Positions 1-6,332 of a stretch of 12,204 bases of DNA are shown here, piece after piece. The notes beneath the pieces are model-generated. The model had not been told where the DNA came from. It did no database searches and was given only the letters and a program-made list of their open reading frames with translations. How positions within the stretch are numbered: the stretch's first letter is position 1; the number at the start of each line of letters is the position of its first letter. Position numbers and translations under genes: made by a program. The stretch lies in assembly GCA_002423705.1 (NCBI GenBank), contig DINW01000073.1, positions 97,481 to 109,684 on the forward strand, written 5' to 3'. This DNA is from Clostridium sp. UBA5530 (GTDB lineage: Bacteria; Bacillota; Clostridia; Clostridiales; Clostridiaceae).

Positions 1-275
1 ATTATAAAAAAAGATGGAATTACTGTACCTAATAAGGCTAAAATAGCACCTAAAATCCCACCTATTTTATAGCCTATAAATATAGAAGCATTTACTGCCA
101 TGGCTCCTGGAAAACTTTGAGATATAACTATGATATCAGTAAAATCATCTTTATCAATCCATCCTTTGGATGAAACTAGTTCACGTTCCATAAGAGGAAT
201 CATGGCATAACCTCCTCCAAAGGTAAATGCGCCTATTTTAAAAAAAGTAAAAAACATTTCTATAAGTTTTTTCAT
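1..275 (-). CDS. chrA: Chromate transporter family protein (CHR domain), N-terminal part; gene runs off the left edge
   Basis: The frame is open from an ATG at 275 leftwards to base 1, giving 91 residues; the 3' end lies outside the window. The start is fixed by GGAGGT at 287-282 on the minus strand, six bases from the ATG. The protein opens with a short amphipathic stretch, then FKIGAFTFGGGYAMIPLM (about residues 12-29), the glycine-rich signature of the CHR family. Further family features are GW at 38-39, QSFPGAMAVNAS (about 53-64) and a hydrophobic segment at about 71-90 that looks membrane-spanning. CHR proteins are inner-membrane transporters linked to chromate efflux; in Firmicutes they are often two adjacent half-length genes, so a partner may lie further left. 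The true substrate here is unknown. The gene is divergent from the yaaR-like gene and unconnected to the purine genes. Family assignment is firm; chromate as substrate is inferred from the family name. Confidence 0.88.
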   Translation of the reverse strand, partial: MKKLIEMFFTFFKIGAFTFGGGYAMIPLMERELVSSKGWIDKDDFTDIIVISQSFPGAMAVNASIFIGYKIGGILGAILALLGTVIPSFFI

Positions 276-293
276 ATTATTACCTCCAAAATA

Positions 294-322
294 ATTATAC
301 TTTTATAATTATTTAAAGGCAA
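294..322 (-). promoter_or_regulatory. Candidate promoter for the chrA-like gene
   Basis: On the minus strand, TTGCCT (322-317, 4 of 6 matches to TTGACA) is followed after 17 bases by a perfect TATAAT (299-294). Transcription would begin near 287, right at the Shine-Dalgarno sequence, giving an unusually short leader of about 12 bases. The surrounding gap is so AT-rich that other -10-like hexamers occur, so this is only the best-matching candidate. Confidence 0.4.
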
Positions 323-364
323 ATATAATAATTATAAATAATATATATGAATTTTAGTGTTTTT

Positions 365-373
365 TGATATAAT
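365..373 (+). promoter_or_regulatory. Candidate extended -10 promoter for the yaaR-like gene
   Basis: TGATATAAT at 365-373 is a consensus -10 hexamer with the TG extension, 32 bases before the start codon of the YaaR-like gene. No good -35 hexamer lies 16-18 bases upstream, which is tolerated by extended -10 promoters. Predicted transcript start is near 380. Confidence 0.55.
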
Positions 374-405
374 GTATTTATGGAGAGAAAAGAAAGAGGG
401 ATTCT

Positions 406-828
406 ATGGAGATATCTAGAGTTGGAAAAGGAAGAAATGTTTCATCAGGAAGAATAAAAAGAGACACAAAAAAAGATTTTTCCCAAAGTTTTTCTTTTGC
501 AAGAGAGAAGAAGGATCAGGAATATTTAAATGGACTATTAGAGGATATCAAGAAAAGAGGGAATAGGCTAGTTGTAACTAAATGTTATGCTGATGTTAGG
601 GCTTATAAAAGGCTTATAAAGGAATATTTAGAAGGAGTGCTTCAATCTATGTATTCTTTAAAGAAAGACATAAGTTTTTGGCAAACACAGTACTTTATGA
701 CAGTAGATACTGTAGATGAGAAGTTAGAAGAGCTTACAGCTATGATATTAGAAGAAGAACATGACAATATAAAAATAGCATCTACCATCGATGAAATTCA
801 AGGACTAATGCTAGATATGTATAGATAG
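406..828 (+). CDS. yaaR: YaaR family protein (DUF327), function unknown
   Basis: A 140-residue protein resembling the Firmicutes YaaR/DUF327 family, whose B. subtilis member is of similar length (about 146). It starts with a polar, basic, probably disordered stretch (1-35), followed by an all-helical, charge-rich body. The signature is the ending IDEIQGLMLDMYR (residues 128-140), matching the family's conserved C-terminal EIQGLLLD-type motif; the middle has the typical spacing of L and V around YKRLIKEYLEGVL (67-79). There is no signal peptide or membrane segment, so it should be cytoplasmic. The start is supported by AGAGGG at 395-400, five bases before the ATG. In B. subtilis the gene sits near tmk and holB; here it stands alone between a divergent chrA-like gene and the purine control region, with its own terminator-like hairpin 120 bases downstream. 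No biochemical role can be assigned from sequence. Confidence 0.8.
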   Translation: MEISRVGKGRNVSSGRIKRDTKKDFSQSFSFAREKKDQEYLNGLLEDIKKRGNRLVVTKCYADVRAYKRLIKEYLEGVLQSMYSLKKDISFWQTQYFMTVDTVDEKLEELTAMILEEEHDNIKIASTIDEIQGLMLDMYR

Positions 829-910
829 GAAATTATTTTTTAAATAAAAATATTTTACATTGGTAATATAACTTTTGTGAATAGTAAAATTTATATAGGA
901 TAAACTAAAA

Positions 911-932
911 ATGGCCTAAGGGCTACGTAGGG
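911..932 (+). other. GC-rich island of unknown role just ahead of a terminator
   Basis: The segment has GGCCTAAGGG (913-922) followed by the self-complementary CTACGTAG (923-930) and GG, standing out in an otherwise strongly AT-rich gap. GCTAC (922-926) can pair with GTAGC (968-972) in the 3' arm of the following terminator, and GTAG (927-930) can pair with CTAC (951-954) in its 5' arm, so it could compete with terminator folding. It resembles the 3' end of c-di-GMP-I (GEMM) aptamers but lacks their core. No firm class can be given. Confidence 0.3.
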
Positions 933-948
933 ATATTTATTTATATTT

Positions 949-979
949 TGCTACTTATTTATAATAAGTAGCATTTTTT
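949..979 (+). terminator. Intrinsic terminator after the yaaR-like gene
   Basis: A perfect 11-bp stem, TGCTACTTATT (949-959) and AATAAGTAGCA (963-973), closes a three-base loop and is followed directly by six T residues (974-979). It probably ends the yaaR transcript, although it lies 120 bases past the stop codon. It may instead end a short RNA starting in the gap; no convincing promoter for such an RNA was found. Confidence 0.85.
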
Positions 980-1083
980 CATATCTACCTAACGTGATTA
1001 GTATAATTTCTTTAGCTTGGAGGTAACAGTACATAGGAACTTCCTAGAAATGAAAGTGGACAAAAGAGAATACAAAATAAATC

Positions 1084-1141
1084 ATATACGAAAATTATAT
1101 AAAAAAATTACATATATAATTCGTGATATAACGAATTATAT
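1084..1141. promoter_or_regulatory. Inverted repeat with CGAA cores, candidate operator (possibly PurR-type)
   Basis: ATATAATTCGT (1114-1124) and ACGAATTATAT (1131-1141) form a perfect 11-bp inverted repeat around a six-base spacer. A third related copy, ACGAAAATTATAT, lies at 1088-1100. The repeat ends 20 bases upstream of the -35 box of the purL promoter, the right place for a transcription factor. It has no T-tract and lies upstream of the predicted transcript start, so a terminator is unlikely. Around CGAA, 1084-1096 matches 11 of 13 positions of the Firmicutes PurBox consensus AWWWCCGAACWWT and 1127-1139 matches 10 of 13, but the C residues flanking CGAA are absent. The dyad symmetry is seen; binding by PurR is inference. 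Confidence 0.4.
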
Positions 1142-1161
1142 TATGAAAATTAAAAATAATA

Positions 1162-1190
1162 TTGACATAAAATCATTATGATGATATTGT
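1162..1190 (+). promoter_or_regulatory. Sigma-A-type promoter of the pur operon
   Basis: A perfect -35 hexamer TTGACA (1162-1167) is followed after 17 bases by TATTGT (1185-1190), a 4 of 6 match to TATAAT, with a TG extension at 1182-1183. Predicted transcription start is near 1197, about ten bases before the riboswitch P1 stem, leaving a leader of about 177 bases before purL. Confidence 0.8.
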
Positions 1191-1205
1191 AAAAGTAAAG
1201 AAAGT

Positions 1206-1280
1206 GATATCCGTATAATTCCTATAATAAGGTTAGGAAGTTTCTACGAGGGGGCCGTAAATCCTCTGTCTATGGGTATT
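1206..1280 (+). promoter_or_regulatory. Purine riboswitch aptamer, guanine type
   Basis: The three-way junction can be drawn completely. P1 pairs 1207-1215 with 1271-1279. P2 pairs 1219-1225 with 1233-1239, with a U-U pair next to the loop. P3 pairs 1249-1254 with 1262-1267. Loop 2 (1226-1232) ends in GG and loop 3 (1255-1261) is CCGTAAA, allowing the two G-C kissing pairs of the family. Junction J2/3 is the invariant GTTTCTAC (1240-1247). The base equivalent to position 74 is C1270, which specifies guanine or hypoxanthine rather than adenine. Unusual points are T at the equivalent of position 73 (1269), where known aptamers that I recall carry A, and a G-G mismatch (1248 and 1268) at the base of P3. 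By position it controls the whole pur operon. Confidence 0.93.
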
Positions 1281-1306
1281 CTTAGGGTTAAGTTTAGCGA
1301 TAGCTT

Positions 1307-1341
1307 TAGCCAAGGGAGTACCATACCCTTGGCTATTTTTT
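1307..1341 (+). terminator. Riboswitch-controlled leader terminator
   Basis: TAGCCAAGGG (1307-1316) and CCCTTGGCTA (1326-1335) form a perfect 10-bp stem with a nine-base loop, followed by six T residues (1336-1341). ATACCC (1323-1328), in the loop and 3' arm, is complementary to GGGTAT (1274-1279), the 3' strand of riboswitch P1. The two structures therefore exclude each other: with ligand P1 and the terminator form, and without ligand an antiterminator can form. This is the layout of an OFF switch. Confidence 0.9.
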
Positions 1342-1373
1342 ATACAATGATTTAGTTGGAAAGGTAGGTAGCT

Positions 1374-4300
1374 ATGATTAAAAAAATACTTTATGTAGAA
1401 AAGAAAAAAGGTTTTGATGTAGAGGGTAAGGGTCTTTTAACTGACTTTAAAGAAACTCTATCTATAAAAGGTATTAAAGAAATTAGAGTGATAAATAAAT
1501 ATATAATTCAAGGATTAGAAGATGAAAAATTATTTGAACAATTTAAAAAGGCTATATTTTCTGAAAAAAATGTAGATGAAGTGTATGAAGACAAGATAGA
1601 GGTTAATATAAATAGAACTTTTGCAGTAGAGTTTGTTCCAGGTCAATTTGATCAGAGAGCTAGTGCAGCAGAACAATGTGCACAACTTTTGTCAGAAGGA
1701 CAGCAGGTAAAAGTTAAATGTGCTACTGTTATAGAAATAATAGGTGATATAAAGGATCATGAATTTGAAAAAATAAAAAAATATTATATAAATCCAGTAG
1801 ATTCTAGAGAAACAAATATATTTAGTTATGATATAGAAGATTATGTAAATGAATCAGAGGATATAAAAACATTAAATGGATTCATAGATATGGATTTAAA
1901 AAAGGTAGAAGAGACTTATAAATCAATGACCTTGTCAATGACATTTAAGGATTTTAAATTATGCCACCAATATTTTTGCCAAGAAAAAAGAAATCCTACT
2001 ATAACAGAAATTTTGGTGTTAGATACCTATTGGTCTGATCACTGCAGACATACAACTTTTTCTACAGTATTAGAAAAGATAGAAATTGAAGACCACGCAT
2101 ATACAAAAGCTATAAAAGATACCTTTCATGACTATATAGACTTAAGAAAAAATTTGAAAAGAGAAAATAAGGATATGACTCTTATGGATTTAGCAACTAT
2201 AGGAGTTAAAGATTTAAAATCTAAAGGAAAGCTTCAAGGATTAGATGAGTCAGAAGAAATAAATGCTTGCACAGTGAAAGCGCAAATAGATACCAGTGAA
2301 GGTAAAAAGGACTATTTGGTTTTATTTAAAAATGAAACCCATAATCATCCTACAGAAATAGAACCTTTTGGAGGAGCTGCTACATGTTTAGGTGGAGCTA
2401 TTAGGGATCCATTATCGGGGAGAGCCTATGTATATGGAGCTATGAGAGTGACAGGTAGTGGAGATCCTAGACAAGCAGTAGAGGATACATTAAGGGGGAA
2501 GTTACCTCAAAGAGTAATAACAAAGAGAGCAGCCAAAGGATATTCTTCCTATGGAAACCAAATAGGTCTTACAACAGGACAAGTTTCAGAGATATACCAT
2601 GAAGGATATATTGCAAAGAGGATGGAAGTTGGAGCCGTAGTAGGAGCTGTTCCAAAAGAAAATGTAAGGCGAGAGGAACCAGAAGAAGGGGATATAGTAC
2701 TTTTGCTAGGTGGAAGAACTGGAAGAGATGGTTGTGGTGGAGCTACAGGATCTTCTAAAGAGCATAATGTAGACTCTATAGATAAATGCGGTGCAGAAGT
2801 TCAAAAAGGAAATCCAGTTGAAGAAAGAAAAATTCAAAGGTTCTTTAGAAATAAAGACATAGCTAGGATGATTAAAAGATGTAATGATTTTGGAGCAGGT
2901 GGAGTTTCAGTTGCAGTAGGAGAACTATGCGACGGACTAAAAATAAATCTGGATGCAGTACCTAAAAAATATGAAGGTCTTGATGGTACGGAGCTAGCTA
3001 TTTCGGAATCTCAAGAAAGAATGGCTGTAGTAGTTGAAGAAAAGGATGTAGAAAATTTTATTCAGTTAGCTTTAAAAGAAAATCTAGAGTGTACAAAAAT
3101 TGCAGCAGTTACTAGTGATAAAAGATTGAATATGGTGTGGAGAGGAAAATCCATAGTAGATTTAGATAGAGGGTTTTTGAATACTAATGGAGCAAAATCT
3201 TATACAGAGGCTTTTATAGAAGCACCTTCAAAAAATGGGTTTTTCAATAAAAAAATTGAAAAAATACAAGTAAAGGAAAAGTGGATTCAACTCTTAAAAA
3301 ATTTAAATGTGTGTAGTCAAAAGGGGTTAGTTGAAAATTTTGATTCTACTATAGGGGCAGGAACAGTACTTATGCCTTTTGGAGGAAAACATAGTTTAAC
3401 ACCATCAGAGGGATTAGCTATTAAAGTACCAGTGCTGCAAGGAGAGAGCTATACTGCTACTCTTATGACTTATGGATTTAATCCATATATATCACAATGG
3501 AGTCCATATCATGGAGCTATATATAGCGTAGTAGAAAGTGTGTGCAAGATAGCAGCATTAGGTGGAGATTATAAAAATATATACTTAAGTTTTCAAGAAT
3601 ATTTTGAAAAACTAGGTAATGATAATAAAAAATGGGGTAAGCCTCTGGCTGCTCTTTTAGGAGCTCTAAGAGCTCAAAGGGAACTAGGAATAGGAGCTAT
3701 AGGAGGAAAAGACAGTATGTCAGGGACCTTTGAAAAAATAGATGTTCCTCCAACTTTAATATCCTTCGCTATGGCACTAGAACATGTGGATAATGTTACT
3801 TCTCAAGAAATAAAAAGTATAAATTCTAAAATAGGTATAATAAAAACTAAAAAGGATCGAGAAGGAATAATAGACTTCAATGATCTTAAAGAAAATTTAG
3901 AAACTCTAAAGAAACTTATAGATGATAAAAAGGTAATCAGTGCTTTATCCCTAAAAGAGGGAGGAATTGCAGAAGGAATTACAAAGATGTCCTTTGGAAA
4001 CAAAATAGGTGTTACCATTAAGGATACTATAGAAGCTGAGGAATTGTTTAGAGAAAATTATGGATCATGGCTAGTAGAAATACCAAAGGATATAGAAATC
4101 AATGGTGTTGAAATAATAGCACACACTCAGAAAGAAGAAACTATAGATTATAGAGAAGAAAAGTTATCTATAGAGGACCTTATAAAGGTATGGGAAGCAC
4201 CACTAGATAGTATTTTCCCAATAAAGGATTCTTCTATTGTTGAAGCTAAAGAGGTCTTATTTAAGGGACAATCTATAAATAAGCATGTGGGAATAAAAAA

Positions 4301-5105
4301 GGCTAAACCCAGAGTTATAATACCAGCATTTCCAGGAACTAATTGTGAGGAAGATAGCAGAAAGGCCTTCGAGAAAGCTGGAGCAGAAGCAGAAATCTTA
4401 ATCTTTAAAAATATAAAAGAAAATCAATGGAAAGAATCCATAGAGAGTTTAAGGAGAGCTATAAAGAGTAGTCAAATTTTAATGTTACCAGGAGGATTTA
4501 GTGCTGGAGATGAACCAGATGGATCAGGAAAATTTATAGCTAATGTTCTTAAAAATCCAGTAATTAAAGAAGAAATATTAGACCTAATAAATAATAGGGA
4601 TGGCTTAATACTTGGTATATGCAACGGATTCCAAGCCCTTATAAAAGTAGGATTATTACCATATGGAGACATAAGGGACATAGATGAAAGCTCTCCAACC
4701 TTAACTTTTAATAACATAGGTAGACACATGAGTTCTATAGTAAGAACAAAGGTTGTATCTAAAGTTTCACCATGGTTCAATGAGGAAGATTTAGGACAAA
4801 TAAATTCAGTGGCAATATCTCATGGTGAAGGAAGATTTGTAGCATCATCAGATATGTTAACACAGTTAATAAAAAATGGACAAATTGCTACTCAGTATGT
4901 AGATGCAGATGGTAAGATAGCTAAAGAAATGCCTTACAACCCTAATGGATCAACTTATTCTATTGAAGGAATTACAAGTGCTGATGGAAGAATATTAGGG
5001 AAAATGGGACATAGTGAAAGAACAGGTTATGGTTTATATAAAAATATAGATGGAAATTATGATTCAAAGATTTTCTTATCAGGAGTAAATTATTTTACTA
5101 AATAG
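1374..5105 (+). CDS. purL: Phosphoribosylformylglycinamidine synthase, fused single-chain form (PurL, PurS-like N-terminus plus glutaminase)
   Basis: Converts FGAR, ATP and glutamine to FGAM, the fourth step of purine synthesis. At 1243 residues it is the long one-chain form, near the clade II type of clostridia and streptococci, so no separate purQ or purS is needed. Visible order: a PurS-like N-terminal domain (about 1-90), a linker with LDTYWSDHCRH (216-226), the first AIRS-like half with ETHNHPTEIEPFGGAA (from 321), a second half with GAIGGKDSMSGT (774-785), and a class I glutamine amidotransferase from about 980. In the last, GICNGFQ carries the nucleophile Cys1083, SHGEG contains His1150, and the catalytic pair is His1213 and Glu1215 in GHSER. 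The ribosome binding site AAAGGTAGGT (1360-1369) is imperfect and is shared with purF. First gene of the operon, directly behind the riboswitch terminator. No frame disruption seen. Confidence 0.98.
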   Translation: MIKKILYVEKKKGFDVEGKGLLTDFKETLSIKGIKEIRVINKYIIQGLEDEKLFEQFKKAIFSEKNVDEVYEDKIEVNINRTFAVEFVPGQFDQRASAAEQCAQLLSEGQQVKVKCATVIEIIGDIKDHEFEKIKKYYINPVDSRETNIFSYDIEDYVNESEDIKTLNGFIDMDLKKVEETYKSMTLSMTFKDFKLCHQYFCQEKRNPTITEILVLDTYWSDHCRHTTFSTVLEKIEIEDHAYTKAIKDTFHDYIDLRKNLKRENKDMTLMDLATIGVKDLKSKGKLQGLDESEEINACTVKAQIDTSEGKKDYLVLFKNETHNHPTEIEPFGGAATCLGGAIRDPLSGRAYVYGAMRVTGSGDPRQAVEDTLRGKLPQRVITKRAAKGYSSYGNQIGLTTGQVSEIYHEGYIAKRMEVGAVVGAVPKENVRREEPEEGDIVLLLGGRTGRDGCGGATGSSKEHNVDSIDKCGAEVQKGNPVEERKIQRFFRNKDIARMIKRCNDFGAGGVSVAVGELCDGLKINLDAVPKKYEGLDGTELAISESQERMAVVVEEKDVENFIQLALKENLECTKIAAVTSDKRLNMVWRGKSIVDLDRGFLNTNGAKSYTEAFIEAPSKNGFFNKKIEKIQVKEKWIQLLKNLNVCSQKGLVENFDSTIGAGTVLMPFGGKHSLTPSEGLAIKVPVLQGESYTATLMTYGFNPYISQWSPYHGAIYSVVESVCKIAALGGDYKNIYLSFQEYFEKLGNDNKKWGKPLAALLGALRAQRELGIGAIGGKDSMSGTFEKIDVPPTLISFAMALEHVDNVTSQEIKSINSKIGIIKTKKDREGIIDFNDLKENLETLKKLIDDKKVISALSLKEGGIAEGITKMSFGNKIGVTIKDTIEAEELFRENYGSWLVEIPKDIEINGVEIIAHTQKEETIDYREEKLSIEDLIKVWEAPLDSIFPIKDSSIVEAKEVLFKGQSINKHVGIKKAKPRVIIPAFPGTNCEEDSRKAFEKAGAEAEILIFKNIKENQWKESIESLRRAIKSSQILMLPGGFSAGDEPDGSGKFIANVLKNPVIKEEILDLINNRDGLILGICNGFQALIKVGLLPYGDIRDIDESSPTLTFNNIGRHMSSIVRTKVVSKVSPWFNEEDLGQINSVAISHGEGRFVASSDMLTQLIKNGQIATQYVDADGKIAKEMPYNPNGSTYSIEGITSADGRILGKMGHSERTGYGLYKNIDGNYDSKIFLSGVNYFTK

Positions 5106-5120
5106 TTTAGGAGGTTAATT

Positions 5121-5597
5121 ATGAAAGTTGCAATTTTCTTTGGAAGCAAATCCGATACGGAGAAGATGAAGGGGTGTGCTAAAGCTTTAAAGGAATTTGG
5201 AGTAGAATATAAAGCATTTGTTTTATCTGCTCATAGAGTACCAGAAGCTCTAAGCGAAACTTTAAAAACATTAGAGAATCAAGGCTGTGAAGTGATAATT
5301 GCAGGAGCTGGGCTTGCTGCTCATCTTCCAGGAGTAATAGCATCTCAGACAATATTGCCAGTAATAGGAGTACCTATAAATGGAGCTATAGACGGATTAG
5401 ATGCTTTGTATTCCATAGTACAGATGCCTAAATCAATACCAGTAGCTACAGTGGGAATAGACAATAGTTATAATGCAGGAATGCTGGCTATAGAGATTTT
5501 GGCTATAAAATATGATGAAATTAGAAAAAAATTAGTTGATTATAGAAAAGACATGAAAGAAAACTTTTTAAAAGATAATGGAGAAATAGAATTATAA
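5121..5597 (+). CDS. purE: N5-carboxyaminoimidazole ribonucleotide mutase (class I PurE)
   Basis: A 158-residue cytoplasmic enzyme producing CAIR. Family motifs are clear: GSKSD (8-12) for phosphate binding, SAHRVPE (36-42), GAGLAAHLPG (62-71), PVIGVP (80-85) and LDALYSIVQMP (93-103). The SAHR loop is that of class I enzymes, which rearrange N5-CAIR made by PurK; direct AIR carboxylases (class II) typically have SAHK. No purK is present in the window, so substrate supply is unresolved: PurK could be encoded elsewhere, or the enzyme could work from AIR and CO2. Length is normal; the C-terminal 30 residues are helical and charged. AGGAGG (5109-5114) sits six bases before the ATG, 15 bases after the purL stop. 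Confidence 0.96.
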   Translation: MKVAIFFGSKSDTEKMKGCAKALKEFGVEYKAFVLSAHRVPEALSETLKTLENQGCEVIIAGAGLAAHLPGVIASQTILPVIGVPINGAIDGLDALYSIVQMPKSIPVATVGIDNSYNAGMLAIEILAIKYDEIRKKLVDYRKDMKENFLKDNGEIEL

Positions 5598-5615
5598 AAA
5601 TTGGAGGGATTTATT

Positions 5616-6317
5616 ATGAAAAAAGAAATGCTTTATGAAGGAAAGGCAAAGAAAATTTATGCTACAGACAAGAGTGATGAAGTAATAGTTTATTATAAGG
5701 ATGATGCAACAGCCTTTAATGGGGAGAAAAAAGGTCAAATATCTAACAAGGGTATATTAAACAACAGTATAACAGCTATAATTTTTGATATGTTAAAAGA
5801 GCACGGAATAAAGACTCACTTTATAGAAAAAATCAATGACAGAGAACAGCTATGTAAAAGGGTTGAAATAGTTCCATTAGAAGTTATAGTTAGAAATATT
5901 GCAGCGGGATCTATGGCAAAAAGGTTAGGTGTGAAGGAAGGAACTCCATTAAAAACTACTGTCTTTGAAATAAGCTACAAAAATGATGATTTAGGAGATC
6001 CCCTTGTTAATGATTATCATGCAGTGGCTTTAGGCTTAACTACTTTTGAGGAGCTTAAAGAAATATATGCTATGACAGCTAAGATAAATGATATATTAAA
6101 AGAGTTCTTTAGTGTTCAAGGCATAACTTTAGTAGATTTTAAGTTAGAGTTTGGAAAGTTAAATGGAGAGATATATTTAGCAGATGAAATTTCACCAGAT
6201 ACTTGTAGATTTTGGGATTCAAACACTGGAGAAAAGCTTGATAAGGATAGATTCAGAAGAGATTTAGGAAATGTAGAAGATGCTTATAAAGAAATTTTCA
6301 GCAGAATAAAAAAATAA
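5616..6317 (+). CDS. purC: SAICAR synthetase (phosphoribosylaminoimidazole-succinocarboxamide synthase)
   Basis: Joins aspartate to CAIR using ATP, giving SAICAR. The 233-residue chain from the ATG at 5616 has the expected motifs: YEGKAKKIY (7-15) in the ATP-binding N-terminus, EVIVRNIAAGS (89-99), LVDFKLEFG (172-180) and ADEISPDTCRFWD (189-201), the latter two lining the active site and metal site. The ATG at 5616 is chosen because GGAGGG (5603-5608) lies seven bases upstream; a longer reading from TTG at 5601 would put that site inside the gene and add five residues that the family does not need. It follows purE by 18 bases and precedes purF by 15. Length is typical for the bacterial monofunctional enzyme. 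Confidence 0.97.
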   Translation: MKKEMLYEGKAKKIYATDKSDEVIVYYKDDATAFNGEKKGQISNKGILNNSITAIIFDMLKEHGIKTHFIEKINDREQLCKRVEIVPLEVIVRNIAAGSMAKRLGVKEGTPLKTTVFEISYKNDDLGDPLVNDYHAVALGLTTFEELKEIYAMTAKINDILKEFFSVQGITLVDFKLEFGKLNGEIYLADEISPDTCRFWDSNTGEKLDKDRFRRDLGNVEDAYKEIFSRIKK

Positions 6318-6332
6318 AGGTAGGTTTTAAGG

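Larger units (their letters stand above)
829..1373. other. 545-base intergenic control region between yaaR-like gene and purL
   Basis: This stretch has no convincing protein gene. Listed separately are a GC-rich island (911-932), a terminator hairpin (949-979), an inverted repeat (1084-1141), a promoter (1162-1190), a riboswitch (1206-1280) and a leader terminator (1307-1341). The remaining parts, 829-910 and 980-1083, are AT-rich. The second contains an isolated GGAGGT (1019-1024) with no ATG, GTG or TTG start 5-12 bases downstream, and I see no other recognisable element there. Confidence 0.8.

Noticed and set aside
905..935. Complete c-di-GMP-I (GEMM) riboswitch
   Set aside because: Only the GGCCTAAGG and GTAGG-like tail is present; the GCAAACC and ACGCAAAGC core and the tetraloop-receptor stem are missing upstream.
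1033..1050. Sequence resembling half of a yeast FLP target site (ATAGGAACTTC followed by CTAGAAA)
   Set aside because: Only one 11-base arm matches, the spacer-like bases are on the wrong side, and there is no inverted second arm or flanking vector sequence; best seen as chance, although AGGAACTTCCT is palindromic.
1114..1141. The 11-bp inverted repeat as an intrinsic terminator for upstream transcription
   Set aside because: The arms are AT-rich and no T-tract follows on either strand; an operator is the better reading.
1017..1181. Small open frame (43 codons from ATG at 1050, about 54 from TTG at 1017) in the intergenic region
   Set aside because: No ribosome binding site at a suitable distance from the ATG, codon use with cga, cgt and acg unlike the neighbours, no recognisable protein, and the frame overlaps the inverted repeat and the -35 box of the purL promoter.
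3803..4780. Open frames on the minus strand inside purL, and similar ones inside purF, purM and purH
   Set aside because: They lie opposite well-conserved coding sequence, lack ribosome binding sites and show no protein family features.
5601..5615. Upstream TTG start for purC adding five residues
   Set aside because: The TTG overlaps the Shine-Dalgarno sequence GGAGGG used by the ATG at 5616, and family alignments begin near that ATG.
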